Of a stretch of 64,000 bases of DNA, positions 44,757 to 52,490 are shown in pieces. Source of the DNA: JACVRN01 sp036389255 (GTDB taxonomy: Bacteria; Acidobacteriota; Blastocatellia; Pyrinomonadales; Pyrinomonadaceae); the NCBI GenBank assembly GCA_036389255.1, contig DASVQI010000004.1:62001-126000 (forward strand), in the 5' to 3' direction. How positions within the stretch are numbered: position 1 is the stretch's first letter; each line of letters begins with the position of its first letter. Both the position numbers and the translations under genes were made by a program. Below the pieces are notes generated by a model that ran no database searches, was not told the DNA's origin, and was given only the letters and a program-made list of their open reading frames with translations.

Positions 44757-45098
44757 ATGATGGATAAGCCAGAGGCGCAGGACGCGGCTGCGCAGGAAGC
44801 AAGGGAGAAGCGCTTGCGTGCGCTCGTGGCCGAGCATGAATCGAAGCTCGTGGAGATAGCCGAGCTTGTGGCCAACGTCAGGCACGAGATAAACAACCCG
44901 CTCACGGGCGTCATAGGTCAGGCTCAGCTTCTGCTGCGCGAAGAGTTGAGCACCACCGCGCGCCGCCGCGTTGAAACCATAGAGCAACTAGCTGGCCGCA
45001 TACGCGACACGGTGGCACGGCTGCGCGAAGTCCAGCGACCCCATCAAACTTACGCCCCGGAAAACGAAAGCGAGGCGGACGCGCCGCCTCGCCACTGA
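44757..45098 (+). CDS. Orphan HisKA (phosphoacceptor) domain protein
   Basis: A protein of about 113 aa consisting of a helical N-terminus and a dimerisation/phosphoacceptor domain with the H-box VRHEINNPLTGVIGQAQLLL (H43). The chain stops shortly after the second helix (RVETIEQLAGRIRDTVARLREVQ) with a polar tail; there is no ATP-binding (CA) domain and no room for one. It cannot autophosphorylate by itself. It may be a phosphotransfer or dimerisation partner for the divergent NtrC-like regulator. Starts at 44751, 44757 and 44760 are possible; AGGA at 44748-44751 favours the latter two. Confidence 0.75.
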   Translation: MMDKPEAQDAAAQEAREKRLRALVAEHESKLVEIAELVANVRHEINNPLTGVIGQAQLLLREELSTTARRRVETIEQLAGRIRDTVARLREVQRPHQTYAPENESEADAPPRH

Positions 45099-45120
45099 AT
45101 TCCATGAGAAAGCAGATTGA

Positions 45121-45156
45121 AAGAAGGCGCTGTGATTTGTCCCGCAGCGCCTTCTT
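45121..45156 (+). terminator. Terminator hairpin after HisKA gene
   Basis: AAGAAGGCGCTG (45121-45132) pairs with CAGCGCCTTCTT (45145-45156), 12 bp perfect. Confidence 0.65.
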
Positions 45157-45305
45157 CTTAGAGGAATCTCATGCCGTCTTTATTTGAACTCTCTTCTCTT
45201 CGTGAGCATTTACAAGTCGCCGGACGGCTCCTGCACAGTCCTTCAAAACTTGCTGTGAGCTAATTAAAGCGACAAACCGGAGGGGAAATCTCAGGCTTCT
45301 ATTCT

Positions 45306-45335
45306 GGAGGCCGCTCTTTTGTCAAAGCGGCCTCC
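45306..45335 (-). terminator. Terminator hairpin of the Tes/Mss-like gene
   Basis: GGAGGCCGCT (45306-45315) pairs with AGCGGCCTCC (45326-45335); it lies just downstream of the stop of the minus-strand radical SAM gene. Confidence 0.6.
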
Positions 45336-45344
45336 TTGAGCAAA

Positions 45345-47336
45345 TCAAACGGTAGCTTCTTGAGTCTCTTCTTCAGGCTCTTCAATCAGGTAGGGCGTGA
45401 CCTTCTGTCCCCGGTCGTCCCTGTCTTCGTCTAGAATCGCGCTGATTATCGGCAGGCTCAGGGAGTGGCGCGTGTTAGAGAGCGGGACGCTCTTGCCCTT
45501 AGCGTAAACCGGGTGACGTCCATTCTCGGAGTACCACTCTGAGAGGTTGGCGGTCTTGTGCATGTTCTCTATTATCTGCCTCCAGCCTACGCCAGTGTTG
45601 TAAGCGCAGAAGGAGATTTCGCCTTCCTGCGTGCCATACGGAATCACGCACATCTCCGTGCGGCGGAAGTCGTAGTTGAACAAATCCTGAAACCACATGC
45701 CTTCGACACAGAGCACGCGCCAGACATCCGACGGGTCATTGGCTCCCGCAGCGCCCTGCGACTTCATGCGGTCGTTGCGGTCGGAGTTGGAGCTGGTCGA
45801 AGAAGGCTTGAAGAGATTGATAATCTGCGAGATGGGAAAGCCTTCGGGCGCGCGACGCGCGTCGTAGTTGCGCATGATTGCCATGCCCAACTGCGCGTAG
45901 GTCATCTTCTTTCCCCGCGCCGTGTCCGTAATGAGCGCGACGTCCTTCATGAACTGCTCGTAGTTGAAGAACTCGAAGAGAGACTTCCACTCGCCCGTCT
46001 CGCGGTTGACGACCATCAGCGTGAAGATGCCGCAGTTCGGATGGCAGTTGCAGCTAGACCATCCCCACGGCGCGTCCGCGCCTTGCAGCATGTCCATTAC
46101 GCTCGTGAACGCCGAATACGAAGAGAGCGGGAACCAGTCGCGCAGAGGCTGAAGCTGACCATTAAGCTGGTCTTTCAGGTCGTGCGTCATGCCTGCCAGC
46201 GTGTAGCGCTGTTGGATACGCACATCGTCGGGCACGTCTTCGTCGCGGCCGGTGAAGGAGACGGGCTGAAACGCAATGGTCTGAACCTTGTCTATGTTCT
46301 TGGCCGCGAACTCTACAATCTGGCCTATGGCGTCGTTGTTGATGGTGTTGACGATGGTCGTGACGAGCGTGACCTTGATGCCGACTTTGGCCAGATTCTC
46401 TATGGCCTGCAATTTTACGTCGAAGAGATTGCCGACGCCCCTGTGCTTGTTCTTCTCTTCCGACACGCCGTCGAATTGCAGGTAGACGCCGTGCTGCCCG
46501 GCTTCCTTGGCGGCCTTGCAGAACTCCAAGTCTTCCGCGAAGCGTATGCCGTTGGTGGCTGCAAGTATGCGATAGAAGCCTATCTTCTTGGCGTAGGCTA
46601 CGGCCTCAAGGTAGTAGGGCGAGAGCGTCGGCTCGCCGCCGGAGAAGAGAATGATGACCTGCCTGCGCGGCTTGAAGGAGACGGCGCGGTCAAGTATTGC
46701 CTTGGTGTCTTCAAACGTGGGCTCGTGAACGTAGCCGACCTGATTGGCATCCATGAAGCAAGGATTGCACATCATGTTGCAGCGATTGGTCAGGTCAACC
46801 GTCAGCACGGCTCCGCGCCCGAATTTTATGTTGGAAGTTCCGTGATGATGAACTGCGGCGTCCTCGGCTGCGCGAAAGTCGCGCCCGAAGAAGAGCGATT
46901 CTATGCGGCGCAAAAATTCCGGGTCGGTCGCCATCACGTCTTCAAAGGTGCCGTGAACGGGACAGGTCTTGCGCATGATGACCTGACCGTCTTCTTCCAG
47001 AATCTGTGCTTTGATTTCGCCCGGATGCGTGTGCATCAGCGTGTCTAGCTGCACCGCGCCGGTTATCACTGCGTTACGTACTTCCTTGACGCAGCGCGGG
47101 CATAAGCTGTCAGTCTCGCGCGGGAACCCTAAAGGCGGGCTCGTGCGCTCGTAGGATTTCAGAAGCGGAGCCGGAGCCCATTTCGGATGAATGGCCTCGC
47201 CTTCCGGCAAGCGGCTGTTGATTGACTGGAAAACTTTCCACGCCACGTCAGAAAGATTGGAAACAAGCGACGACGAGCGCACGCCGCTAAAGCGTCCTTT
47301 TTCCGATTCGTTTCTGCGAAATTGATCGCTGAACAA
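45345..47336 (-). CDS. Tes/Mss-family radical SAM enzyme, candidate membrane-spanning lipid synthase
   Basis: A 663-aa radical SAM protein. The N-terminal region has a rubredoxin-like Cys pattern (C79-x2-C82 in LCPRC; C125 in KTCPVHG followed by FEDVMATDPE), the cluster motif C186-x3-C190-x2-C193 (NRCNMMCNPC) followed by FMDANQVGYVHEP, and GGEP at 233-236. Additional Cys lie at 429, 431 and 435 (CNCHPNC) and near the end (EMCVIPYG, ISFCAYNTGVGWR). This multi-cluster plan matches archaeal tetraether synthase Tes and its bacterial homologues that join lipid tails (Mss). Joining acyl chains to make diabolic-acid-type lipids is inferred from family and probable taxon. No lipid gene is adjacent. 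Confidence 0.7.
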   Translation of the reverse strand: MFSDQFRRNESEKGRFSGVRSSSLVSNLSDVAWKVFQSINSRLPEGEAIHPKWAPAPLLKSYERTSPPLGFPRETDSLCPRCVKEVRNAVITGAVQLDTLMHTHPGEIKAQILEEDGQVIMRKTCPVHGTFEDVMATDPEFLRRIESLFFGRDFRAAEDAAVHHHGTSNIKFGRGAVLTVDLTNRCNMMCNPCFMDANQVGYVHEPTFEDTKAILDRAVSFKPRRQVIILFSGGEPTLSPYYLEAVAYAKKIGFYRILAATNGIRFAEDLEFCKAAKEAGQHGVYLQFDGVSEEKNKHRGVGNLFDVKLQAIENLAKVGIKVTLVTTIVNTINNDAIGQIVEFAAKNIDKVQTIAFQPVSFTGRDEDVPDDVRIQQRYTLAGMTHDLKDQLNGQLQPLRDWFPLSSYSAFTSVMDMLQGADAPWGWSSCNCHPNCGIFTLMVVNRETGEWKSLFEFFNYEQFMKDVALITDTARGKKMTYAQLGMAIMRNYDARRAPEGFPISQIINLFKPSSTSSNSDRNDRMKSQGAAGANDPSDVWRVLCVEGMWFQDLFNYDFRRTEMCVIPYGTQEGEISFCAYNTGVGWRQIIENMHKTANLSEWYSENGRHPVYAKGKSVPLSNTRHSLSLPIISAILDEDRDDRGQKVTPYLIEEPEEETQEATV

Positions 47337-47535
47337 AGAATTAAATCTCCTCTGCTGCCTGGCCTTCCGCGTCTACCCGGAGACGCGAACGGATGAATAA
47401 AAGCCCGGAAAATTCTCTATTAGATGCAAAGCCAGCCATCCGGGCACACCAAAACCCGAAACCCTTGCGATGCGACATGATAGTAACATAAGCCTTTAAA
47501 GGCAGGAAGCCCGTAAAAGCCCCAAGACTTTAATA

Positions 47536-47565
47536 TTGACAGGGCGGAAAGCTCAGGCGTATAAG
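47536..47565 (+). promoter_or_regulatory. Strong sigma70-like promoter
   Basis: -35 TTGACA (47536-47541), 18-nt spacer, -10 TATAAG (47560-47565). It directs transcription toward the CHAT/SIR2/STAND gene set. It is the best promoter match in the window. Confidence 0.6.
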
Positions 47566-47571
47566 CAGGAT

Positions 47572-47731
47572 ACGGAACCTTTCTTTACGGCTTCCTGAAA
47601 CATTCGCGCCGCGCACGGGAAAAAGGCCGGTTTTATCTACAGGTAGCGGCGGCTGGCGCTACGTACCCGCAGAACAAGAGGCGGGCGGCGAATCACCTGA
47701 CAAAAGGCCGGACGCATCCGGCCCTCTTTTT
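47572..47731 (+). ncRNA. Candidate structured leader or small RNA
   Basis: Between the promoter at 47536-47565 and a terminator at 47706-47731 lie about 160 bases with no convincing ORF but consecutive hairpins: GTAGCG (47643-47648) with CGCTAC (47657-47662), CCCGC (47666-47670) with GCGGG (47681-47685), then the terminator stem. This fits a stand-alone small RNA or an attenuated leader of the downstream genes. It matches no riboswitch or housekeeping RNA I could recognise. Confidence 0.4.
47706..47731 (+). terminator. Intrinsic terminator upstream of the CHAT gene
   Basis: GGCCGGA (47706-47712), loop CGCA, TCCGGCC (47717-47723), then CTCTTTTT. It lies 112 bases before the start of the 1199-aa gene and after a strong promoter. 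Confidence 0.75.
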
Positions 47732-47842
47732 GAGCACAACCCTGAAAGACCCGAGCTTTGGGAAAGTGTCAGACCCTGAGGCCGATTTCAGACCCGAAAG
47801 CCCAACCCTAGCTACCGTTTTCAAGGAGAATCGGAATCCAGT

Positions 47843-50800
47843 ATGTTCAATGAAAAGGCTTTTATAGCGCAGGTAGAGGCCGCCGACACGAAAGAGCTGG
47901 CCGAGCTGCTGCGCCAGCCCACGCGCGATGAGGAAGAGGCTCTGAGGACTCATCTTGGGGCGGAGCGCTACCAGCGCATGCACAGCATGGCCTTGAGGCG
48001 AAACGTCTCCAGAAGCCTTGCTCACACTCGCGGCCAGTCGCCCGAGAGGGGAAACGTGGTAGTCATACACGGCATCATGGGCGGCGAGCTGACGGCCACA
48101 GACCGCAAGGGCTCAAGCGACCAAATCTGGGTCAAGGCTCTTAAGATTATGGCGGGCTGGCTGGGCCGGCTTCGATTGGGCGAAGACGGGCGCGCCGAGT
48201 ACGACGAGCGCTACGACGTGCGAGCGAGCGGCATCATGAAGCGCTATTACGGCGAGCTGCTGCTTTCGCTCTCGGAGAACTGGCAGGTTCGCGCCTTCTG
48301 GTTCGACTGGCGGAAGGATTTGAGGCTTGCTGCCTCAGACCTCGAAGCGCAGATGGACGGATGGTTCAGGGACGGAGAGCCCGTGCATCTTGTGGCCCAT
48401 TCTATGGGCGGTCTGGTCGCGCGCACCTTTATCAAAAAGTATCCTGAGCGCTGGCGCTCCATGTGGGACGAGAAAGAGCAGGGCCGTCGCGGGGGCCGCC
48501 TCGTCATGCTGGGCACTCCCAACTACGGCTCCTTCGCCATCCCGCAGACCATCACGGGCATAGAGAGCATGGTCAGGAAGCTTGCGCTTCTGGACGTGCG
48601 TCACAACCGCTCTGAGCTTCTGGACATACTGAACTCATTCGTGGGCTCTTACCAGATGCTTCCCAGCCCGCTTGCCATGCCGGAGATGCAGCCGCTCTAC
48701 AACGCCGGAACCTACACGGGCGCGAACGTCTCGCAGCGACACTTGGACGCGGCGCTCGCGCACCACCAGTACCTGAGCGACGTAGTAGACGAAGGACGCA
48801 TGATATACGTGGCGGGCTACGGCCAGCCGACCTTCAGCAACATTCGGGACTTCAAGAAGATTGGCTCGATTGAATCTTACGACGTGACTCTGGACGGCGA
48901 CGGTAGAGTGCCGCACGCGCTCGGGCTGCTGCGCCGCAACGGTCGGCAGGTTGGCCCCGTCTACTACATCAAAGAGGAGCATGGCAATCTCTCCTCCAAC
49001 TCGAAAATACTGGATGCTTTGACAGAGCTGCTTGAGACGGGAGCGACCAGCAAGCTGGAGAGAGAGCTGCCCGCGAGGCGCGGCTCAGAGAAGCGCAGTC
49101 CCAAGAGCCTGCGCAAGGAGACTGAAGATAAAGCCAGAGAGGATGAGCGCCAGCTTGAAATCTCGCTCAGGCGAATGCGGGTCGGTCGTGCTTCGCTCGC
49201 TTCAAGAAGCGGCGGCGACACCAGATTCAACAGGGAGGACGCAGAAGGCGGCGAGACGTTGACGACTCGCTTGAGCCCTGAAGAGAGAAGGGTGGAAGAG
49301 ACGCTGACGAGGGAATATCTCGGCGCGCGCGGCGAAGACCTGTTTACTGCGAAGACGCAGAACGGCCCAAAGTCGGCCGACGGCCTTTCGATAGAGAGCA
49401 CGCGCATAGAGATAGGGCTGGTTCACGGCGGCATTGAGAGCATAGATTACGACAGCATTCGCGCCGCCAACGGCTCTCCCATAGACGCCATAGCCGTGGG
49501 CCACTACATAGGCGTGCAGCCGCAGGCGGCGGAGCTTCAGCTCGACCACGCCATCAGCGCCGCGCTTCCGGGCAAAGTCTACGGCGGCGGCGAAATCGCC
49601 AAGCCCGACCTTATTCTGACGCAGTACACGGAGCGCGGCATCATTCACGGAAAGCTGGGACAGCCCTTCTTCATGCCTGACCCGCGCCAGAATTCCTACG
49701 GGCGAATCATTGCTATAGCGGGCATGGACGAGCCCGGCCGCTTCGGCGTGCCGGAGCTGACGGTGCTGGTGCGCGAGCTCTGCTGGTCGCTGGGCCGCAT
49801 GGGCAAGCGGCATCTGGCCTCCGTTGTGATAGGCGCGGGCGTCGGCAACCTGACTCTGACGGATTCAATCTCGGCTTGGATGAACGGCCTGCGTCGCGCC
49901 GTCACAGGCTCGCGCGACGACGACGAGAGACGACTGCGGCGCATCACGATTGTAGAGTTCGACCCGCGAAAGGTTCCGGCCATACAGGACGTGATACTGC
50001 GTGAGCAGGAGCGGCAGCTCAAGCACGGCCTTGAGATTCAATACGAGCCTTTGACAGGCGCGCAACTGGCTTCCATAGAGCGGGCCGCGTTTGCCATGGC
50101 TAAGCAGGAGCTTGAGAGAAAGCTCAGGAAGTGGCAGACGAAGGAGGACGAGCTTGAGAGCCAAGTGCCTTCGCGCATCACTCTGGGTCTGGACGTGACG
50201 CGCAAAGCCTATCGCTTCGGCGCTATCACTCAATCCGCTTCCGTGCCCGAGCGGGAGATACGCATTGACCCGCAGGTCGTCATGCAGGCCAACGACGAAT
50301 TGGCGGGCGAGCAGAATCCGGGCATGCAGCTTGAGCGAGGTCGCTTTCTGGAAGAGCTGCTGATGCCGGACGACCTTCGCCGCCAGCTCTACAACAACGC
50401 GCCCGTGGTCATGATGCTGGACTCTACGACCGCTCGCATACACTGGGAGATGGTGGCGCAGCCCGAATTGATTGCCGCTACGGGCGGCGTGGCGGTCGCG
50501 CACGAGGACAACGAGTTCAAGGCAGACCGCTTTCTGGGAACGAGCCGGGGCTTCACGCGACAGTTGCGCACCACTTTCGCGCCGCCGCCTGAGCCGCCGC
50601 CGCCGCCGCGCAGAGTCCTTCGCGTGCTTGTCGTAGCAGACCCGGCGGAGGACGCGCATCTTCCCGGCGCGCAGGAAGAAGGCGAGGCGGTCGCTGACCT
50701 CTTCGAGAGCTACAACACAGTCTACAGTGACCGTGTGGAAGACACGCGCGTAGAGGTGGTGCGTCTCTTTGGCCCCGTCGAGGCCACGCGCACGAACGTC

Positions 50801-51442
50801 CTGCGCGAGTTGATGGTCAGGCAGTACGACGTGCTGCATTACGCCGGACACTGCGAGTACAACACGAAAGACCCTTCAAGCTCAGGCTGGATTTTCAGCA
50901 TGGAGAAGAAGGAGCGGCTCTCCGCCAACGAGCTGAATCGAATAGACCGCATACCGAAGTTCGTCTTCTCGAACGCCTGCGAGTCAGGCATCACGCCCGA
51001 CCGCTCGCGCGAGCGCACGGCCGAGCTTGCCCCCAGCTTTGCCGAAGCCTTCTTCATGCGCGGCGTGGCCAACTTCGTCTGCACGGCATGGCCCGTGGAC
51101 GATTTGGCCGCGCGCGTCTTTTCGCTGACGCTCTATGGCTGGCTGCTGGGGATAAAAGCGGGAGAGGACGGCAGCTATTCAAGGGGAGAGCCAAAGCCCA
51201 TGCACTACGCCATGCGAGAGGCGCGCATACAGATAGCCAACATGGAGGAGGGCGTCGCAACTTGGGGCGCTTACCAGCACTACGGCAACCCTTACTTTCA
51301 GCTCTTCAACGCGCCGCAGGACAAGGCCGGTCATGAAGAAGCGAAGAAGAGTGCGCGAAAGAAGTCCGCGAAAAGCGCTAAGAAAGCCGGAAGCCGTCGA
51401 GCCGGTAAATCGCCAACCAAATCGAGCCGCAAACGAGGATAG
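47843..51442 (+). CDS. Alpha/beta-hydrolase fused to CHAT protease domain
   Basis: A 1199-aa protein with no signal peptide. Residues 70-330 form a PGAP1/LCAT-like alpha/beta-hydrolase: oxyanion region VVVIHGIMGG (72-81) and nucleophile elbow AHSMGG with S187. A charged linker (about 400-490) leads to a middle domain (IEIGLVHGGIESIDYDSI ... VIGAGVGNLTLTDSI) that may be macro/M17-N-like, a weak guess. The C-terminal CHAT (caspase-like) domain has the dyad H1003 (HYAGHCEY) and C1046 (SNACESG). The last 40 residues are Lys/Arg/Ser-rich. AAGGAGA lies 13 bases before ATG 47843. The SIR2 gene starts six bases after its stop. Likely a regulated effector with lipase and protease activities. Confidence 0.85.
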   Translation: MFNEKAFIAQVEAADTKELAELLRQPTRDEEEALRTHLGAERYQRMHSMALRRNVSRSLAHTRGQSPERGNVVVIHGIMGGELTATDRKGSSDQIWVKALKIMAGWLGRLRLGEDGRAEYDERYDVRASGIMKRYYGELLLSLSENWQVRAFWFDWRKDLRLAASDLEAQMDGWFRDGEPVHLVAHSMGGLVARTFIKKYPERWRSMWDEKEQGRRGGRLVMLGTPNYGSFAIPQTITGIESMVRKLALLDVRHNRSELLDILNSFVGSYQMLPSPLAMPEMQPLYNAGTYTGANVSQRHLDAALAHHQYLSDVVDEGRMIYVAGYGQPTFSNIRDFKKIGSIESYDVTLDGDGRVPHALGLLRRNGRQVGPVYYIKEEHGNLSSNSKILDALTELLETGATSKLERELPARRGSEKRSPKSLRKETEDKAREDERQLEISLRRMRVGRASLASRSGGDTRFNREDAEGGETLTTRLSPEERRVEETLTREYLGARGEDLFTAKTQNGPKSADGLSIESTRIEIGLVHGGIESIDYDSIRAANGSPIDAIAVGHYIGVQPQAAELQLDHAISAALPGKVYGGGEIAKPDLILTQYTERGIIHGKLGQPFFMPDPRQNSYGRIIAIAGMDEPGRFGVPELTVLVRELCWSLGRMGKRHLASVVIGAGVGNLTLTDSISAWMNGLRRAVTGSRDDDERRLRRITIVEFDPRKVPAIQDVILREQERQLKHGLEIQYEPLTGAQLASIERAAFAMAKQELERKLRKWQTKEDELESQVPSRITLGLDVTRKAYRFGAITQSASVPEREIRIDPQVVMQANDELAGEQNPGMQLERGRFLEELLMPDDLRRQLYNNAPVVMMLDSTTARIHWEMVAQPELIAATGGVAVAHEDNEFKADRFLGTSRGFTRQLRTTFAPPPEPPPPPRRVLRVLVVADPAEDAHLPGAQEEGEAVADLFESYNTVYSDRVEDTRVEVVRLFGPVEATRTNVLRELMVRQYDVLHYAGHCEYNTKDPSSSGWIFSMEKKERLSANELNRIDRIPKFVFSNACESGITPDRSRERTAELAPSFAEAFFMRGVANFVCTAWPVDDLAARVFSLTLYGWLLGIKAGEDGSYSRGEPKPMHYAMREARIQIANMEEGVATWGAYQHYGNPYFQLFNAPQDKAGHEEAKKSARKKSAKSAKKAGSRRAGKSPTKSSRKRG

Positions 51443-51448
51443 CCAGCT

Positions 51449-52399
51449 ATGCCGCCACCTTATGGTGAAATCGCAGACCTTCTGAAGAATGGTGAAGTCG
51501 TGCCTTTTCTTGGCGCGGGCGTCAATTTCGGCGCCCGTCCCGCCCCGAATGCCACGTGGGATGCGAAGGAGTCTAATTTCCTGCCGAGCGGTGTGGAGCT
51601 TTCGCGCTTTCTTGCAGACATCAGCAACTTTCCGGCCGAGAACGAGGAGGAGATAACGGACTTGGCGAAAGTCTCGTCCTACTTCGTGGAGACGAGCGCG
51701 CGCCGTCGCCTGCGCGAGCGGCTGCACAATATCTTCGACCGGGACTTCGAGCCCGCCAGCATTCACAACTACTTGGCGGAGATTGGCCGCAGCGCGCCAT
51801 TACTGATTGTCACTACTAACTACGACGACCTGACCGAGCAGGCATTCAATCGTCTGAACCTCCCCTACGACTTAGTCATACACCCTACGGACAGAAAGGA
51901 CGTGGAAGCTTCCGTGCTCTGGTGGAAGCACGGCGCGCAGGAGCCGGAAGCCGTGCCGCCCAACCAACTCTTCATAGACCTTAAAACGACGACCGTCATC
52001 TACAAGATGCACGGCACGGTGGATAGAGCCACGGCCAAGTGGGACTCCTACGTCATAACGGAAGACGACTACATAGATTTTCTCTCGCGCATGACGGGCC
52101 AGACGGCAGTCCCTGCTCAGTTCATGCGCCACTTTCGCACGCGCCATTTTCTCTTCCTTGGCTACGGCCTGAGGGACTGGAACCTGCGCGTCGTCCTGAA
52201 GAACCTGCGGGCGGTACTGCCTACCGTGGATGAAGCAAGCCAGTCTGCGAATGATGATATGGAAGAAGAGTTGCGCTCGTGGGCCATACAGTTCAGGCCA
52301 TCCGATCTTGAGACAGAGCTTTGGAACGCGCGAAAGGTGAAGATTTACGACGTGGACATAAACGAGTTCGTGGAGAAGCTGCGCGCTCGCGGCGTCTGA
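51449..52399 (+). CDS. SIR2-like (NADase-type) protein
   Basis: A 316-aa Rossmann-type SIR2 family protein. It shows VVPFLGAGVNFGARP (G22-N26), LLIVTTNYDDLTEQAF (122-127), the catalytic-type His H188 in YKMHGTVDR and FLFLGYGLRDWNLR (236-245). These are the marks of the SIR2_2-like group found in anti-phage effectors that deplete NAD+, rather than of the zinc-containing deacetylase sirtuins, since no Cys4 zinc module is present. Six bases separate it from the CHAT gene, so co-translation is likely. NAD+ hydrolysis is inferred from the family. Confidence 0.85.
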   Translation: MPPPYGEIADLLKNGEVVPFLGAGVNFGARPAPNATWDAKESNFLPSGVELSRFLADISNFPAENEEEITDLAKVSSYFVETSARRRLRERLHNIFDRDFEPASIHNYLAEIGRSAPLLIVTTNYDDLTEQAFNRLNLPYDLVIHPTDRKDVEASVLWWKHGAQEPEAVPPNQLFIDLKTTTVIYKMHGTVDRATAKWDSYVITEDDYIDFLSRMTGQTAVPAQFMRHFRTRHFLFLGYGLRDWNLRVVLKNLRAVLPTVDEASQSANDDMEEELRSWAIQFRPSDLETELWNARKVKIYDVDINEFVEKLRARGV

Positions 52400-52490
52400 C
52401 CTGAGCGCTTCCTGTCCTGCGGCCGCAGCAGCCGGGAAAGCTTTCGCGCCGTGACTCTATGAGCCCACCCTGTAGAAGGAGACACGATTC

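Noticed and set aside
45558..47048. 496-aa open frame on + opposite the Tes/Mss-like gene
   Set aside because: It is the antisense shadow of a clearly coding radical SAM gene; composition is Val/Arg/His-rich without any domain, and no ribosome-binding site precedes it.
51449..52399. Protein deacetylase sirtuin (CobB)
   Set aside because: The zinc-binding Cys4 module is missing and the motif set (TTNYDD, KMHG, FLGYGLRDWN) is that of the SIR2_2-like defence group.
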